64,000 nt of DNA, from the NCBI GenBank assembly GCA_947503555.1, contig CANNEE010000012.1, positions 62,001 to 126,000 of the forward strand, in the 5' to 3' direction. The DNA is from an uncultured Shewanella sp. (GTDB lineage: Bacteria; Pseudomonadota; Gammaproteobacteria; Enterobacterales; Shewanellaceae). Under the pieces are notes generated by a model, which did not search any database, was not told the origin of the DNA, and saw nothing but the letters and a program-made list of their open reading frames with translations. How positions within the stretch are numbered: the first letter of the stretch is position 1; every line of letters begins with the position of its first letter. This document shows, piece by piece, positions 8,745 to 17,713 of the stretch. The position numbers and the translations under genes are program-made.

Positions 8745-10139
8745 ATGTTTAATAAAGTGGTCATAGCCAACCGAGGTGAAATCGCACTTCGCATTCTTCG
8801 GGCATGTCACCAATTAAACATCAAAACTGTCGCTGTCTACTCATCGGCGGATAAACAACTTCCCCATGTCAAACTCGCCGATGAGAGCTACTGTATTGGC
8901 CCAGCTAATGCCGCCGATAGTTACCTGAATATGACGGCCATCATTAGTGTGGCCAATATAACCTGCGCCGATGCGATTCATCCAGGCTATGGTCTCCTCT
9001 CTGAAAATGCAGAATTTGCTGAACTCGTCACTCGCTCAGGCTACACCTTTATTGGCCCGAGCAGCCAAGTGATAGAACTGATGGGAGATAAAATTGCCGC
9101 CATTACCGCTATGAAGCAAGCGGGCGTCCCCACAGTGCCGGGCTCAAATGGTCCTCTGTCATTAGCGAGAGAGGATGAAAAGCTCAACCTGCAAATAGCT
9201 AATACCCTAGGTTATCCAGTGATAATCAAGGCCGCTGGAGGTGGTGGCGGCCGAGGCATGCGTATAGTGCATTCGAAAGCTGAGTTGAATCAAAATATCG
9301 CTATCACCGCCAGTGAAGCTAAGCGCTTCTTTGCCAATGACCAAGTCTATATTGAGAAATACCTTGCCGCTCCTCGGCATATCGAGGTGCAAGTTGCCGC
9401 AGATAGCCATGGACAAGCGATTCATCTTGGCTCTCGAGACTGCTCCGCCCAAAAGCGGCATCAGAAAGTGGTTGAAGAGGCGCCAGCGCTAGGCATAGCT
9501 CAGGAAAAGCTCGAGCGCCTATATCAAAGCTGTATACAGGCTTGTCACAACATAGGCTATCAAGGATTAGGGACCTTTGAGTTTCTGTATCAAAATGGCG
9601 AGTTTTACTTTATTGAGATGAACACACGGCTTCAGGTTGAGCACACGATTACAGAGATGATCTCTGGCGTCGATCTGGTGCAGATGCAGCTAAAGATTGC
9701 CGCAGGCCTCCCCCTTGAATACAAGCAGCAACAGGTAAGGTTTCAAGGCTACGCCATCGAGTGCCGCATCAATGCTGAGAATAGCTTCACAGGCATACCT
9801 AGCCCAGGGACCATAAGTAAGCTGACGATTCCAGGAGGACTCGGCATTCGCTGGGACTCACATATATATCAAGGTTACCGCGTCCCTCAAGAGTATGACC
9901 CTATGATCGCTAAACTGATTGCCTATGGCGACAATCGACAGCAAGCCATCATCAGGCTAAAACAAGCTTTGTCCGAACTAAATATTGGTGGCATAGAGAC
10001 CAATATTTCATTACTCCAGCAGTTAGTTGAACAGGCGATTTTTTCACAGCCAAATACCGAGCTTCGTCATATTCATTACCTCGAACAGCTGCTCGACTCA
10101 AATCAGCATGACAATTTAAACCGGAAGAAACACTTATGA
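8745..10139 (+). CDS. accC: Biotin carboxylase subunit (AccC-type)
   Basis: ATP-dependent carboxylation of biotin on AccB. At 464 aa it is slightly longer than the usual 447-450. The ATP-grasp features are visible: [16 protein letters not shown] glycine loop (about residues 158-175), [11 protein letters not shown], and [16 protein letters not shown]. The extra length is a polar C-terminal tail (about 20 residues). The stop codon overlaps the start of the SDR gene in an ATGA, so translation is coupled. It could serve fatty-acid synthesis or a specialised acyl-CoA carboxylase. Confidence 0.9.
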   Translation: MFNKVVIANRGEIALRILRACHQLNIKTVAVYSSADKQLPHVKLADESYCIGPANAADSYLNMTAIISVANITCADAIHPGYGLLSENAEFAELVTRSGYTFIGPSSQVIELMGDKIAAITAMKQAGVPTVPGSNGPLSLAREDEKLNLQIANTLGYPVIIKAAGGGGGRGMRIVHSKAELNQNIAITASEAKRFFANDQVYIEKYLAAPRHIEVQVAADSHGQAIHLGSRDCSAQKRHQKVVEEAPALGIAQEKLERLYQSCIQACHNIGYQGLGTFEFLYQNGEFYFIEMNTRLQVEHTITEMISGVDLVQMQLKIAAGLPLEYKQQQVRFQGYAIECRINAENSFTGIPSPGTISKLTIPGGLGIRWDSHIYQGYRVPQEYDPMIAKLIAYGDNRQQAIIRLKQALSELNIGGIETNISLLQQLVEQAIFSQPNTELRHIHYLEQLLDSNQHDNLNRKKHL

Positions 10140-10801
10140 TATTAATTACGGGTGCCAGCAGTGGCCTAGGCGCCGCCCTTGCTCAAGCTTATAGCCAAGA
10201 TGGCACAGCAGTTACAATTACAGGCCGCAACCAACAAAGGCTTAGCCAAGTCAAAAGTCAGCTCCATGCTCAAGCTCAGGCTCATAGTTGCGACCTTTGC
10301 GATCCAAGCTCAATCACACATCTATTTGACGAGCTAAGCACAACGCCATCACATATTATCCATTGTGCAGGCAGTGGCTATTTCGGCCCGCTAGAGCAGC
10401 AAGACCCTGCGGCAATCAAAACCTTAATTGATAACAATCTTACCAGTACTGCCCTACTGCTAAGAGAAGCCGTGGCTCGCTATAAAGATAAACCTGTACA
10501 ACTGGTCATCGTCATGTCGACAGCAGCACAAGTCGCTAAGGCAGGAGAGTCGAGCTACTGCGCCGTAAAGTGGGCTGTCAGAGGCTTGATAGAATCACTT
10601 CGTCTCGAACTTAAAGGCCATCCAATGAAAATAGTGGCCGTATACCCTGGCGGCATGGCCACAGAATTTTGGCAAACCAGTGGTAAACAGCTAGATACCT
10701 CAAGCTTTATGACAGCAACGGAAGCCGCCTCTATGCTCAAGCAAGCCCTTGTCAGCACAGAGCACGGCTTTATCTCAGATATCACCATTAATCGCGGCTA
10801 G
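10136..10801 (+). CDS. Short-chain dehydrogenase/reductase (SDR)
   Basis: A 221-aa classical SDR. It has the nucleotide-binding [12 protein letters not shown] loop (residues 5-16), a catalytic serine in VIVMSTAAQ, and the YxxxK pair as YCAVK at about residues 141-145, followed by PGGMATEFW. It starts inside the accC stop (4-bp overlap). Coupling to accBC suggests a link to an acyl or polyketide-like product, but this is inference and the substrate is unknown. A perfect 12-bp hairpin follows the gene. Confidence 0.85.
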   Translation: MILITGASSGLGAALAQAYSQDGTAVTITGRNQQRLSQVKSQLHAQAQAHSCDLCDPSSITHLFDELSTTPSHIIHCAGSGYFGPLEQQDPAAIKTLIDNNLTSTALLLREAVARYKDKPVQLVIVMSTAAQVAKAGESSYCAVKWAVRGLIESLRLELKGHPMKIVAVYPGGMATEFWQTSGKQLDTSSFMTATEAASMLKQALVSTEHGFISDITINRG

Positions 10802-10830
10802 TAGGCCTGATATCAATTGATACTCGAGTC

Positions 10831-10860
10831 ACCACATTCGCTCAGCAAAGCGAATGTGGT
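10831..10860 (+). terminator. Strong hairpin after the aroQ-accBC-SDR operon
   Basis: Perfect 12-bp arms (10831-10842 and 10849-10860) with a 6-nt loop, 30 bp after the SDR stop. There is no T-run, so it may stabilise the transcript end or be a Rho-type end rather than an intrinsic terminator. Confidence 0.4.
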
Positions 10861-11073
10861 TCATCCCCTTCTACTCATGCATTTAACCTCAGCAAAGGAT
10901 AAGCTGCACTGGCTATCCCGGGCTTAAATTGGTTGGAGTGCTAACCGCTTAACATCCATACAAAAAAAGACAATTCTAGACACTTATTTCACCTGAGGTT
11001 CACTTACTATCGACTCTAATTCCCAGTGAGATAGCGCTTTCATGTCTGCTAAAAACTTAAAGGAGAGTAGCCA

Positions 11074-11640
11074 ATGAATGTCAATATGAATACGGATGCC
11101 ACACGCTCAGGAAATATCACGGTAAGCTCGGGCAAGTCTAACACCAGCGATGCATCAAAGAAGGAAGCTGAAGCGGCCCAAAAACCTGCTGGCGAAGGCG
11201 GAGGCGGGGCTGAAGGTCAAGAATCCGCTACTGCAGCAAAATCGAAAGCACTCACTGCTGCACAACTTAAAAAGTTACCTGTATCTGAGCTCAATAAACT
11301 CAGCACCAAACTGCTGAATAAATTAGACAAAACTCAGGTCAACAAACTGAATGCAAGTCAGCTCAACAAACTCAATGCCAGCCAACTAAAAAAGCTTAAC
11401 CCGAGCAATATCAGCAAGCTCAACGCTAGCCAAAAAGCCAAGTTACAGCCGACACAAGCAAAACAGCAGACCGCTATGGATAAAGTTAATATCAGTCAAA
11501 AGGCCAAAGACCTTCAATCATCCGAACAAGTCATGAGTGCGGAAAAAATCGATAATAAAGCAGGAAAAACAACTGAGGCATCCCAGTCCGCTGAGCATGT
11601 CTCAGTAAAAAAATATCGACACAACGAGCAAGCGAAATAA
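11074..11640 (+). CDS. Octapeptide-repeat protein of unknown function
   Basis: A 188-aa hydrophilic protein without signal peptide or membrane segment. Residues 1-60 are low-complexity (Ser/Thr/Gly/Ala with a run of glycines). Residues 67-130 consist of eight consecutive 8-residue units of the form KL-x4-(L/V)-N, for example KLNASQLN and KLDKTQVN. The C-terminal 55 residues are Lys/Gln/Ser-rich. The repeat could form a regular helix or solenoid. I do not recognise a family. AAGGAGAG lies 10 bp before the ATG, so it is probably expressed. It stands alone, convergent with the histidine kinase gene. Confidence 0.7.
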   Translation: MNVNMNTDATRSGNITVSSGKSNTSDASKKEAEAAQKPAGEGGGGAEGQESATAAKSKALTAAQLKKLPVSELNKLSTKLLNKLDKTQVNKLNASQLNKLNASQLKKLNPSNISKLNASQKAKLQPTQAKQQTAMDKVNISQKAKDLQSSEQVMSAEKIDNKAGKTTEASQSAEHVSVKKYRHNEQAK

Positions 11641-11694
11641 CAGCTGATAGCCATGCTATGTGTCACCACTAACATGGCTTGTTAGATTATAGGT

Positions 11695-13047
11695 TTAGTT
11701 TGGGCTCTCTTGATTTGCAGAGTCAGAGGCAAAACTCACTACCGAATGGTAACCTCCCTCTATCGCCTGCATGCGATAATCCCAGCCAGCTTTAGCACAA
11801 ATTTGTTCGACCAGCGCAAGACCTAGACCAAAGCTAGACTCCTGATCATTTATCTCATCGCTGTAACTACATTGATTCATCACACTAATATTGTTATCCA
11901 GCATTTTAATTTTCACAAAGCCTTGATGAGTATATTGAAATGCATTTCTGATCAAGTTATTCAGCACAATACGGCTTAAGCTTTGGGGCACCTCAATATT
12001 CGCACCCATGTTTTCAATCTCCACATCTACTAGCTTATGCTTAAGCAGATAACGATTCTCCTCGATAAGGTCATTAATCAAATCTAGCAGTGACACTGGT
12101 TTGGATTGAGGCAAAGATTGGAAATCGCGGCTGAGCCAAAGCAAGGTCTCGGTCAACTGGCGCATATTCACCGATGCCCTATAAATGCGATCTTGAGCCT
12201 TAGCCGATTCAGAACCATCGTCTACCCAAACTCCCAGTTTCTTTAACAAACTAATATTGGTCTGCTGCACCGCAATGGGCGTTCGCAGTTCATGGCTGGC
12301 ATTGGCAAGAAATTTGCGCTCATGTTCGACAGAATCTTCTACTTTTTTCAACGAAGCGCGCATCTGCATGGCGAGATTAGTTAACTCCCGATAACGCAGA
12401 TCAGGTAAAGGATCGTTCAAATTTTTCAGGGTCAGTTGATCGGCCCAATCTGTCAGAGCATTGATAGGTTTAGCGACTTTTCGCAGCAGAATATAAGCAA
12501 AGATAAGGATCAACACCAGCAAGGCGATACCTATACCGATAGAGAGAAAGAGTACGCGATTAAGCTCATCATGGTGAACTTGAAACAGCTCAGATTCCTC
12601 TTTCGCTACCACCATATAGAGCCACTCATCTTTCTCTAATTGATAGGTATAAAGGAATAACATTTGGCAGCTTTTGTTATCACAAAGCTCAGGTAGACGC
12701 GTAGCTGGATGACCTAAAGGAATATCATCGACAGATTCAACAAAATGCATCAAACCTTTATGCTTTTTCTTTTCAATCGGAAAGAGCTCAAGCAAGGGCT
12801 TAGGCATGCTTTGAATATCACGGTAGGTAAACAGTTCCCCACCTTGAGGAAGTGCCGAATTAGGGTCGCTCAGGTAGGCTTTTCTATAAGTATTGGCCTT
12901 GCCTTCTAACTGAAACTGCAGCCCATAACCTAAACCTAGATCCAGATAAAAGATGGTCAGCAAGGTGTAGAAAAACAATAACAGGGTGGCAAAGCCTGCA
13001 ATATATGCCAAAAGGCGCTTATTAAAACTGGGCTTAACTTGTTGCAT
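11695..13047 (-). CDS. Sensor histidine kinase
   Basis: Membrane sensor that phosphorylates the response regulator next to it. 450 aa: transmembrane helix at about 14-34, a periplasmic sensor domain of about 130 residues, a second helix at about 166-190, HAMP, a HisKA segment FLANASHELRTPIAV with the phospho-His near residue 252, and an ATPase domain with the N-box (LNNLIRNAFQYT) and G2 box (FGLGLALVEQI). The usual DxGxG (G1) box is not visible between them; the segment reads ISVMNQCSYSDE instead. It overlaps the regulator gene by 14 bp. The signal is unknown. Confidence 0.9.
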   Translation of the reverse strand: MQQVKPSFNKRLLAYIAGFATLLLFFYTLLTIFYLDLGLGYGLQFQLEGKANTYRKAYLSDPNSALPQGGELFTYRDIQSMPKPLLELFPIEKKKHKGLMHFVESVDDIPLGHPATRLPELCDNKSCQMLFLYTYQLEKDEWLYMVVAKEESELFQVHHDELNRVLFLSIGIGIALLVLILIFAYILLRKVAKPINALTDWADQLTLKNLNDPLPDLRYRELTNLAMQMRASLKKVEDSVEHERKFLANASHELRTPIAVQQTNISLLKKLGVWVDDGSESAKAQDRIYRASVNMRQLTETLLWLSRDFQSLPQSKPVSLLDLINDLIEENRYLLKHKLVDVEIENMGANIEVPQSLSRIVLNNLIRNAFQYTHQGFVKIKMLDNNISVMNQCSYSDEINDQESSFGLGLALVEQICAKAGWDYRMQAIEGGYHSVVSFASDSANQESPN

Positions 13048-13717
13048 CGCTATCTCTTATTACCACGCCGCGATTATGTATAGTATGAATCAAGGCTTTA
13101 TCAAAGGGCTTATCTATCTTCTGCCTTAGACGAAATAGGTGAACCTTTAGTGATGAAGGGTCTGGGCTTTCTTCCCCCCAAATCTCATTCATTATTGCCT
13201 CTTTACTGATGACCTTGGGGCTTTCGCGCATCAAAAGCGCTAAAATCTTCCAGCCAATTGGGCTTAGTTCAATCTCTTGACCGGCTCGAGTCACCTTATG
13301 TTTAGTGATATCTAGCTCTAAGTCCCCAAGGGTTAGTAACTGACTCTGGACACTACGTCTTTTAGACAGGGCAATAATTCGCGCTGCGAGTTCATCGAGA
13401 TCAAAGGGTTTAACCAGATAATCATCGGCGCCAGAATCAAAGCCCTCGAGCTTATCGCTCAACGTATCTTTGGCTGTTAGCATTAAAATAGGCGTGTCAC
13501 AGCCTTTATTTCTTAACTCTTGGCACACCTGATAGCCATTCATCAGCGGTAATCCTACATCGAGAATAATCACCTGATAATCATTCTCCAACGCCAGGTT
13601 AAGCCCAATGCGACCATTAGCTGCATAGTCACATTCAATATTTTCTAAGGCTAGAAATGAGATAGTGCCATCGGCTAAATCGAGATCATCTTCAACTAAC
13701 AGAGTATTGATGCCCAT
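13034..13717 (-). CDS. OmpR/PhoB-type response regulator
   Basis: Receiver plus winged-helix DNA-binding domain. I choose the ATG at 13717 (227 aa, MGINTLLVEDDL), which has a GGAG site 9 bp upstream and gives the usual family length; an ATG at 13744 with AGGGG upstream adds nine residues and cannot be excluded. The acidic pocket (EDD), phospho-Asp in IILDVGLPL (Asp53), MLTAKD with the conserved Lys at the end of strand 5, and a C-terminal domain (LMRESPKVISKEAIMNEIW, HLFRLRQKI) are all present. Its stop lies inside the start of the histidine kinase gene, so they are translationally coupled. Confidence 0.92.
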   Translation of the reverse strand: MGINTLLVEDDLDLADGTISFLALENIECDYAANGRIGLNLALENDYQVIILDVGLPLMNGYQVCQELRNKGCDTPILMLTAKDTLSDKLEGFDSGADDYLVKPFDLDELAARIIALSKRRSVQSQLLTLGDLELDITKHKVTRAGQEIELSPIGWKILALLMRESPKVISKEAIMNEIWGEESPDPSSLKVHLFRLRQKIDKPFDKALIHTIHNRGVVIRDSDATS

Positions 13718-13821
13718 ATAGGCTCCATATAGTGCTTGTTCCATCTATACCCCTGAAAAGATAGCTCATTGGTTATTTACTTTATCTAATCAAGGGTTAA
13801 CGTTAGGTTACTAGAAGGATA

Positions 13822-14508
13822 TTAATCATTATCCTGCTTTTGCTCTTGAGATTCGGCTTCCCTAGGGTCAACCTTATCAGCAACCTTCTTAATCAAGTTA
13901 ACTGGAGTGCTAAGGATACCTTCAACCGTGCCTTCCACTGCGCCAACTGAGGCTTCACGGCCCACTCGCTCGGCATTATTTACCAACTGATTCGCTTCTT
14001 TGATCAGCTCTGGCGCCATCAGACGGATCTCTTTGCTTTCCGCCAACACAGGAGGCACAACCTGAGTACGTATCGCCTTGGTCTCTTTCAAAATGCTAGG
14101 AATGGTTTCATTTTGAGCCTGCTTGACCTCAACCAACACTCGGGGCAAGGTTTGCTCTCTTATCTGTTTCACTTCGCTCAACACATTGGGCACAGTTTTA
14201 GCCGTCACAACAGAGACCTGATCTAACACTAAAGGAATCTGCTTATTTATCTCGGCAATATTGGTATTAACGGCTTTGACTTGTTGCAGAATAAGCGGGA
14301 TTTCTTGCTGCAGATGGGTAACTTGCTCCAACCATGCGCGGCTATCTATTTTCTTCTCTAATGCAGATACCTTATCTAACACTATAGGTAATTGCTCGGT
14401 AGTGTGAGTTACTGTCGTCACCACTTTATTAATGGAATAACCTAAATACACAATAGAGCCTGCCAACAGCAATAATGCTGCCACTAAAGATACTCGCCAA
14501 ACTGACAT
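13822..14508 (-). CDS. Membrane-anchored protein with 15-residue helical repeats
   Basis: A 228-aa protein with an N-terminal transmembrane helix (about residues 8-26) and a long helical extra-membrane part. Six or more 15-residue units begin with P-x-(V/I)-L, such as PRVLVEVKQAQNETI and PSILKETKAIRTQVV, giving prolines every 15 residues. Coiled-coil or rod-like structure is likely. The C-terminus is charged. I do not recognise a named family. It is upstream of the two-component genes on the same strand, 105 bp before the regulator start, so it may be a co-regulated surface component. Confidence 0.65.
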   Translation of the reverse strand: MSVWRVSLVAALLLLAGSIVYLGYSINKVVTTVTHTTEQLPIVLDKVSALEKKIDSRAWLEQVTHLQQEIPLILQQVKAVNTNIAEINKQIPLVLDQVSVVTAKTVPNVLSEVKQIREQTLPRVLVEVKQAQNETIPSILKETKAIRTQVVPPVLAESKEIRLMAPELIKEANQLVNNAERVGREASVGAVEGTVEGILSTPVNLIKKVADKVDPREAESQEQKQDND

Positions 14509-14814
14509 TTAAATCCCACCTTTTAATCTAAAACGCCCTAAAAATCTTTATCAAAAATTCAACTTATCCCTTGGATTAGGCTACTTTAACAAAGTTCATC
14601 GGCTCAATACTCGCTAAAATGGCGAGTTTTACAATCCATTACCTTCTGCTACATCTAACCGACACATTTTGTTCTTATTTTTGTCATCTTTTCCCCCTAG
14701 GCTATCGGGCGTTGAAAACAACAAACCAATTATAAAACAAACACACAGCTCACTATCTTAGGTTAAGAAAACAACCTGAGATTGAGCCAATATGTACCTT
14801 ACAGGGAATTAACC
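14509..14814. other. Intergenic region upstream of the alkaline phosphatase
   Basis: About 300 bp of AT-rich DNA between divergent genes. It should hold promoters for both. I looked for a PhoB box ahead of the phosphatase: one TTTGTCAT-like half-site is present near 14680, but no properly spaced second half was found. The phosphatase ribosome site AGGGAA lies at 14803-14808. Confidence 0.4.
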
Positions 14815-16494
14815 ATGTTCAAGCCAAGCCTTATAGCCGTTGCCATCTCGGCTCTACTTATCACTGGATGTAGCGATGACACTGTCGAAGTCATCAAAGA
14901 AGTTGAAGTCGTCAAAGAAGTCGCCCCAGAAGAAGTCACTTCGGTGAAAAACATTATTCTGATGATCGGCGATGGCATGGGGCCACAGCAGGTTGGCTTG
15001 CTAGAAGAATATGCACGCCGTGCGCCTAACTCAATTTATAACGATAAAGGCAATATGACGGCGCTGTCTAAACTCGGTGAAGCCGGTCAGCTAGGTCTTT
15101 CTCTTAATGCTCCCCATGGCGCCAATGGTAGCCTAGTTGTGGATTCGGCTTGTTCCGCCACCCAGCTTGCAACTGGTTTGGCGGCAGGTTCTGAGATGAT
15201 AGGCTTAGACTCTCAAGGTAATATCGTCGAAACTATTCTTGAAAAAGCCAAGGCAAAAGGTAAAGCCACAGGCCTAGTGTCAGATACTCGCATTACTCAC
15301 GCAACACCTGCTGCCTTTGCCGCCCACCAGCCTCACCGCTCCTATGAAGCTGAAATCGCTGAACAACTGATCGAATCTGGCAATGTGGATGTGATGCTTT
15401 CAGGTGGTGCCCGTAACTTCCTACCATCTAATATTAAAACCGATGCCGATGCTCGCAAACTTATGGCGGATATGGGTGCCCCAGAGAGTGTTTATAAAAA
15501 ATCTAAACGTAGCGATGACAGAAACCTACTTATCGAAGCGAAAAATGACCATGGTTACGCTCTAGCATTTGATGGCGCTCAGCTCAGTGCCAATGACTCA
15601 AATGAAACCACTAAGCTATTAGGTTTATTTGCCAATTCAGGTATGGCCGATGGCATCGCTTACTCAGCCTGTAAAAAAGCCGACAATTGTGGCCAACCTT
15701 CCCTCAAAGAGATGACGCTCAAAGCCTTAGATATTCTGTCTAAAGATGAAGACGGCTTCTTCCTTATGATTGAAGGCGGCCAAATCGACTGGGCAGGCCA
15801 TGTCAATGATGCTGGCTGGATGCTACACGAACTTCTTAAGTTCGATGAAGCGGTAGAAGCGGTTCACGAATGGGTTAAAGATAGAGATGACACTCTAGTA
15901 CTGGTCACAGCTGATCATGAAACTGGTAGCTTTGGCTTTAGCTACTCTCGTAAGGATCTGCCTGAAGCGCAACCCCTTTCTGGCGACGGTATGCAGGGCA
16001 AAGACTATAAGCCTAACTTTAACTTTGGCGCCCTGTCTCACCTCGACAAGCTTTATGCTCAAACAGGCACCTTCTACGACATGATGAGCATGGTCGATGC
16101 TAACTGGGAATTTGCTAACTCAACGGGCCAACAATGGGCCGACGCAATTAACCATTACAATGAGTTTAAGGTTACTACTGAACAAGCTATGCCAGTGGCT
16201 GAGCGTGAGCCAAATGAATACCATGTTCATGACCATAAGTATCTATCGGCGACTGAATTTCCTAAGGTCAATGACTTCAAAGAGTTCTTTGTATACGGTG
16301 ATGAGGTTCATGCCAACCTGATTGGACGCGCTATTTCAGCAGATCAAAATGTTGTCTGGGGCACAGGCACTCACACGGCGGCTCCAGTACCTGTCTATGC
16401 TTTCGGTCCCTATGGCGTCACTAAGCAGTTCTCTACCATGCAGCACCATGTAGAGATAGGCCAGAAGATGATCACTGCGCTTATCGGTGAATAA
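14815..16494 (+). CDS. Alkaline phosphatase, lipoprotein form
   Basis: Hydrolyses phosphate monoesters outside the cytoplasm. I start at the ATG 14815 (559 aa) because it has AGGGAA upstream and begins MFKPSLIAVAISALLITGC, a lipoprotein signal with lipobox; a TTG at 14782 would place 11 residues before it. Metal and catalytic motifs: LMIGDGMGPQQVG, VDSACSATQLATG with the nucleophilic Ser near residue 111, MIEGGQIDWAGHVND, VTADHETGSFG and GTHTAAPVPVYAFG. A Val/Glu/Lys-rich spacer follows the lipidated Cys. PhoA-superfamily. Single gene, ending at a strong terminator. Confidence 0.92.
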   Translation: MFKPSLIAVAISALLITGCSDDTVEVIKEVEVVKEVAPEEVTSVKNIILMIGDGMGPQQVGLLEEYARRAPNSIYNDKGNMTALSKLGEAGQLGLSLNAPHGANGSLVVDSACSATQLATGLAAGSEMIGLDSQGNIVETILEKAKAKGKATGLVSDTRITHATPAAFAAHQPHRSYEAEIAEQLIESGNVDVMLSGGARNFLPSNIKTDADARKLMADMGAPESVYKKSKRSDDRNLLIEAKNDHGYALAFDGAQLSANDSNETTKLLGLFANSGMADGIAYSACKKADNCGQPSLKEMTLKALDILSKDEDGFFLMIEGGQIDWAGHVNDAGWMLHELLKFDEAVEAVHEWVKDRDDTLVLVTADHETGSFGFSYSRKDLPEAQPLSGDGMQGKDYKPNFNFGALSHLDKLYAQTGTFYDMMSMVDANWEFANSTGQQWADAINHYNEFKVTTEQAMPVAEREPNEYHVHDHKYLSATEFPKVNDFKEFFVYGDEVHANLIGRAISADQNVVWGTGTHTAAPVPVYAFGPYGVTKQFSTMQHHVEIGQKMITALIGE

Positions 16495-16521
16495 TACTGA
16501 GCGATATAAAGTGATTCATCA

Positions 16522-16548
16522 AAAAGGACAAGCTTAGCTTGTCCTTTT
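16522..16548. terminator. Intrinsic terminator between phosphatase and LysR gene
   Basis: AAGGACAAGC / GCTTGTCCTT stem (16524-16533, 16537-16546) with a TTA loop, A-run before and T-run after. It can serve both convergent genes. Confidence 0.85.
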
Positions 16549-16608
16549 GTTATGTTCACTCTGCTCGGCGGAATGAGTGCTGCAACTACTTGATATTTAT
16601 AACGAGCT

Positions 16609-17487
16609 TCACTTAGCCGATTGCAACTCTTCAGCAAGAAAATCTAGCAATAACCTTACCTTAGGTGACAAATGTCGATTGTGAGGATACAGGGCCCAGA
16701 TCCCATCATCTGGCTGACGATATTGACTCAGTAAAGTCACTAACTCACCACTATCAATATGAGGTAGCACATAATAATCTGGCAACTGAGTAATCCCTAC
16801 CCCTTTTAATGCCGCATCCACCAAGGCTCTACCTGAGTTGCACTTGAGACTGCCACGCACACGAATATTACGCGCCTTACCCTCTTCCTGAAAACGCCAA
16901 TAGTCCAAATTGCCCTGTAAACAGCTATGTTGCTCAAGCTCAGACAAAGAGTGTGGCATACCAAAGCGAGCAATATAGTCTGGAGACGCACACACATATT
17001 GAGTACGAGAACCCAAGCGCTTAGCCATCATACTGGAGTCTTCCAATTGCCCCAGACGGATCGCCAGATCGATCCCTTCATCGATAAGATCTATCTTTTG
17101 ATTCGTCAGGTTGACCCTAATTTCAAGCTCAGGATAGCGTACAGCAAAATCATTGATCAATGGCGCCAATGTACGTTCGCCATAGGTAATTGGAGCAGTA
17201 ATTTTAAGCAAGCCCCTAGGCTTACTTTGTAGATTAGTGATAGCACGTTCAGCTTCTTCAAGGCCATCGAGCACTTGGCGACAATGCTGGTAATAGATAC
17301 GACCCACTTCCGTCATGGACACCTTTCGAGTCGTTCTGTGTAACAGCTTAGTCGCTAAACGGGTCTCAAGCGCACTCACCTGACGACTGACTTGAGCAGT
17401 CGAAATATCGAGTCGCTTAGCGGCTTGGGTAAAACTCTCCACCTCGGCCACAGCCACAAACTCACTCACCCCTTCCCAATCAAACAT
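16609..17487 (-). CDS. LysR-family transcriptional regulator (likely of formaldehyde/alcohol genes)
   Basis: 292 aa: an N-terminal winged helix-turn-helix (SFTQAAKRLDISTAQVSRQV, about residues 18-37) and a periplasmic-binding-protein-like effector domain. It is divergent from the iron-dependent alcohol dehydrogenase gene, with 226 bp between them, the usual layout for a LysR regulator and its target. A conserved motif in that gap is repeated before frmA, so this protein is the natural candidate to bind both. That regulatory link is inference. Confidence 0.85.
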   Translation of the reverse strand: MFDWEGVSEFVAVAEVESFTQAAKRLDISTAQVSRQVSALETRLATKLLHRTTRKVSMTEVGRIYYQHCRQVLDGLEEAERAITNLQSKPRGLLKITAPITYGERTLAPLINDFAVRYPELEIRVNLTNQKIDLIDEGIDLAIRLGQLEDSSMMAKRLGSRTQYVCASPDYIARFGMPHSLSELEQHSCLQGNLDYWRFQEEGKARNIRVRGSLKCNSGRALVDAALKGVGITQLPDYYVLPHIDSGELVTLLSQYRQPDDGIWALYPHNRHLSPKVRLLLDFLAEELQSAK

Positions 17488-17608
17488 TCAGCCCTCCAAT
17501 CTTGAGCAAAGAGCTATTCACACACCCTAACGGCATGAAAATAAACAAAATAAAAACATGACATTAGCCAAATAAATTGAAATTGCTCACAAATAATTAT
17601 TACAAATA

Positions 17609-17641
17609 GGTAAAAGTAATTTTTAATTTAAGCCAATTATC
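17609..17641. promoter_or_regulatory. Conserved upstream motif, copy 1 (before Fe-ADH)
   Basis: A 33-bp stretch that matches 19018-19050 at 27 of 33 positions without gaps: a shared GGTAAAAGTAATTT block, then TTTA, GCC and ATTATC at identical spacing. It ends 72 bp before the Fe-ADH ATG. Further matches (GGTnnATAC) extend toward a possible -10. Candidate operator or promoter shared by the formaldehyde genes. Confidence 0.65.
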
Positions 17642-17713
17642 ATTCTAATTTGAGGTAAATACAATGTGCTCATCAAAACAAAACACAAATTTAATGAATA
17701 AAAGGAACGACAC

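Noticed and set aside
10831-10860. The hairpin after the SDR gene as another member of the GGA-loop family
   Set aside because: Its loop (CAGCAA) lacks GGA and there are no terminal boxes around it.
14650-14710. Possible PhoB box before the alkaline phosphatase
   Set aside because: Only one TTTGTCAT-like half; the second T-rich match is at the wrong spacing (12 instead of 11 bp) and lacks the core.
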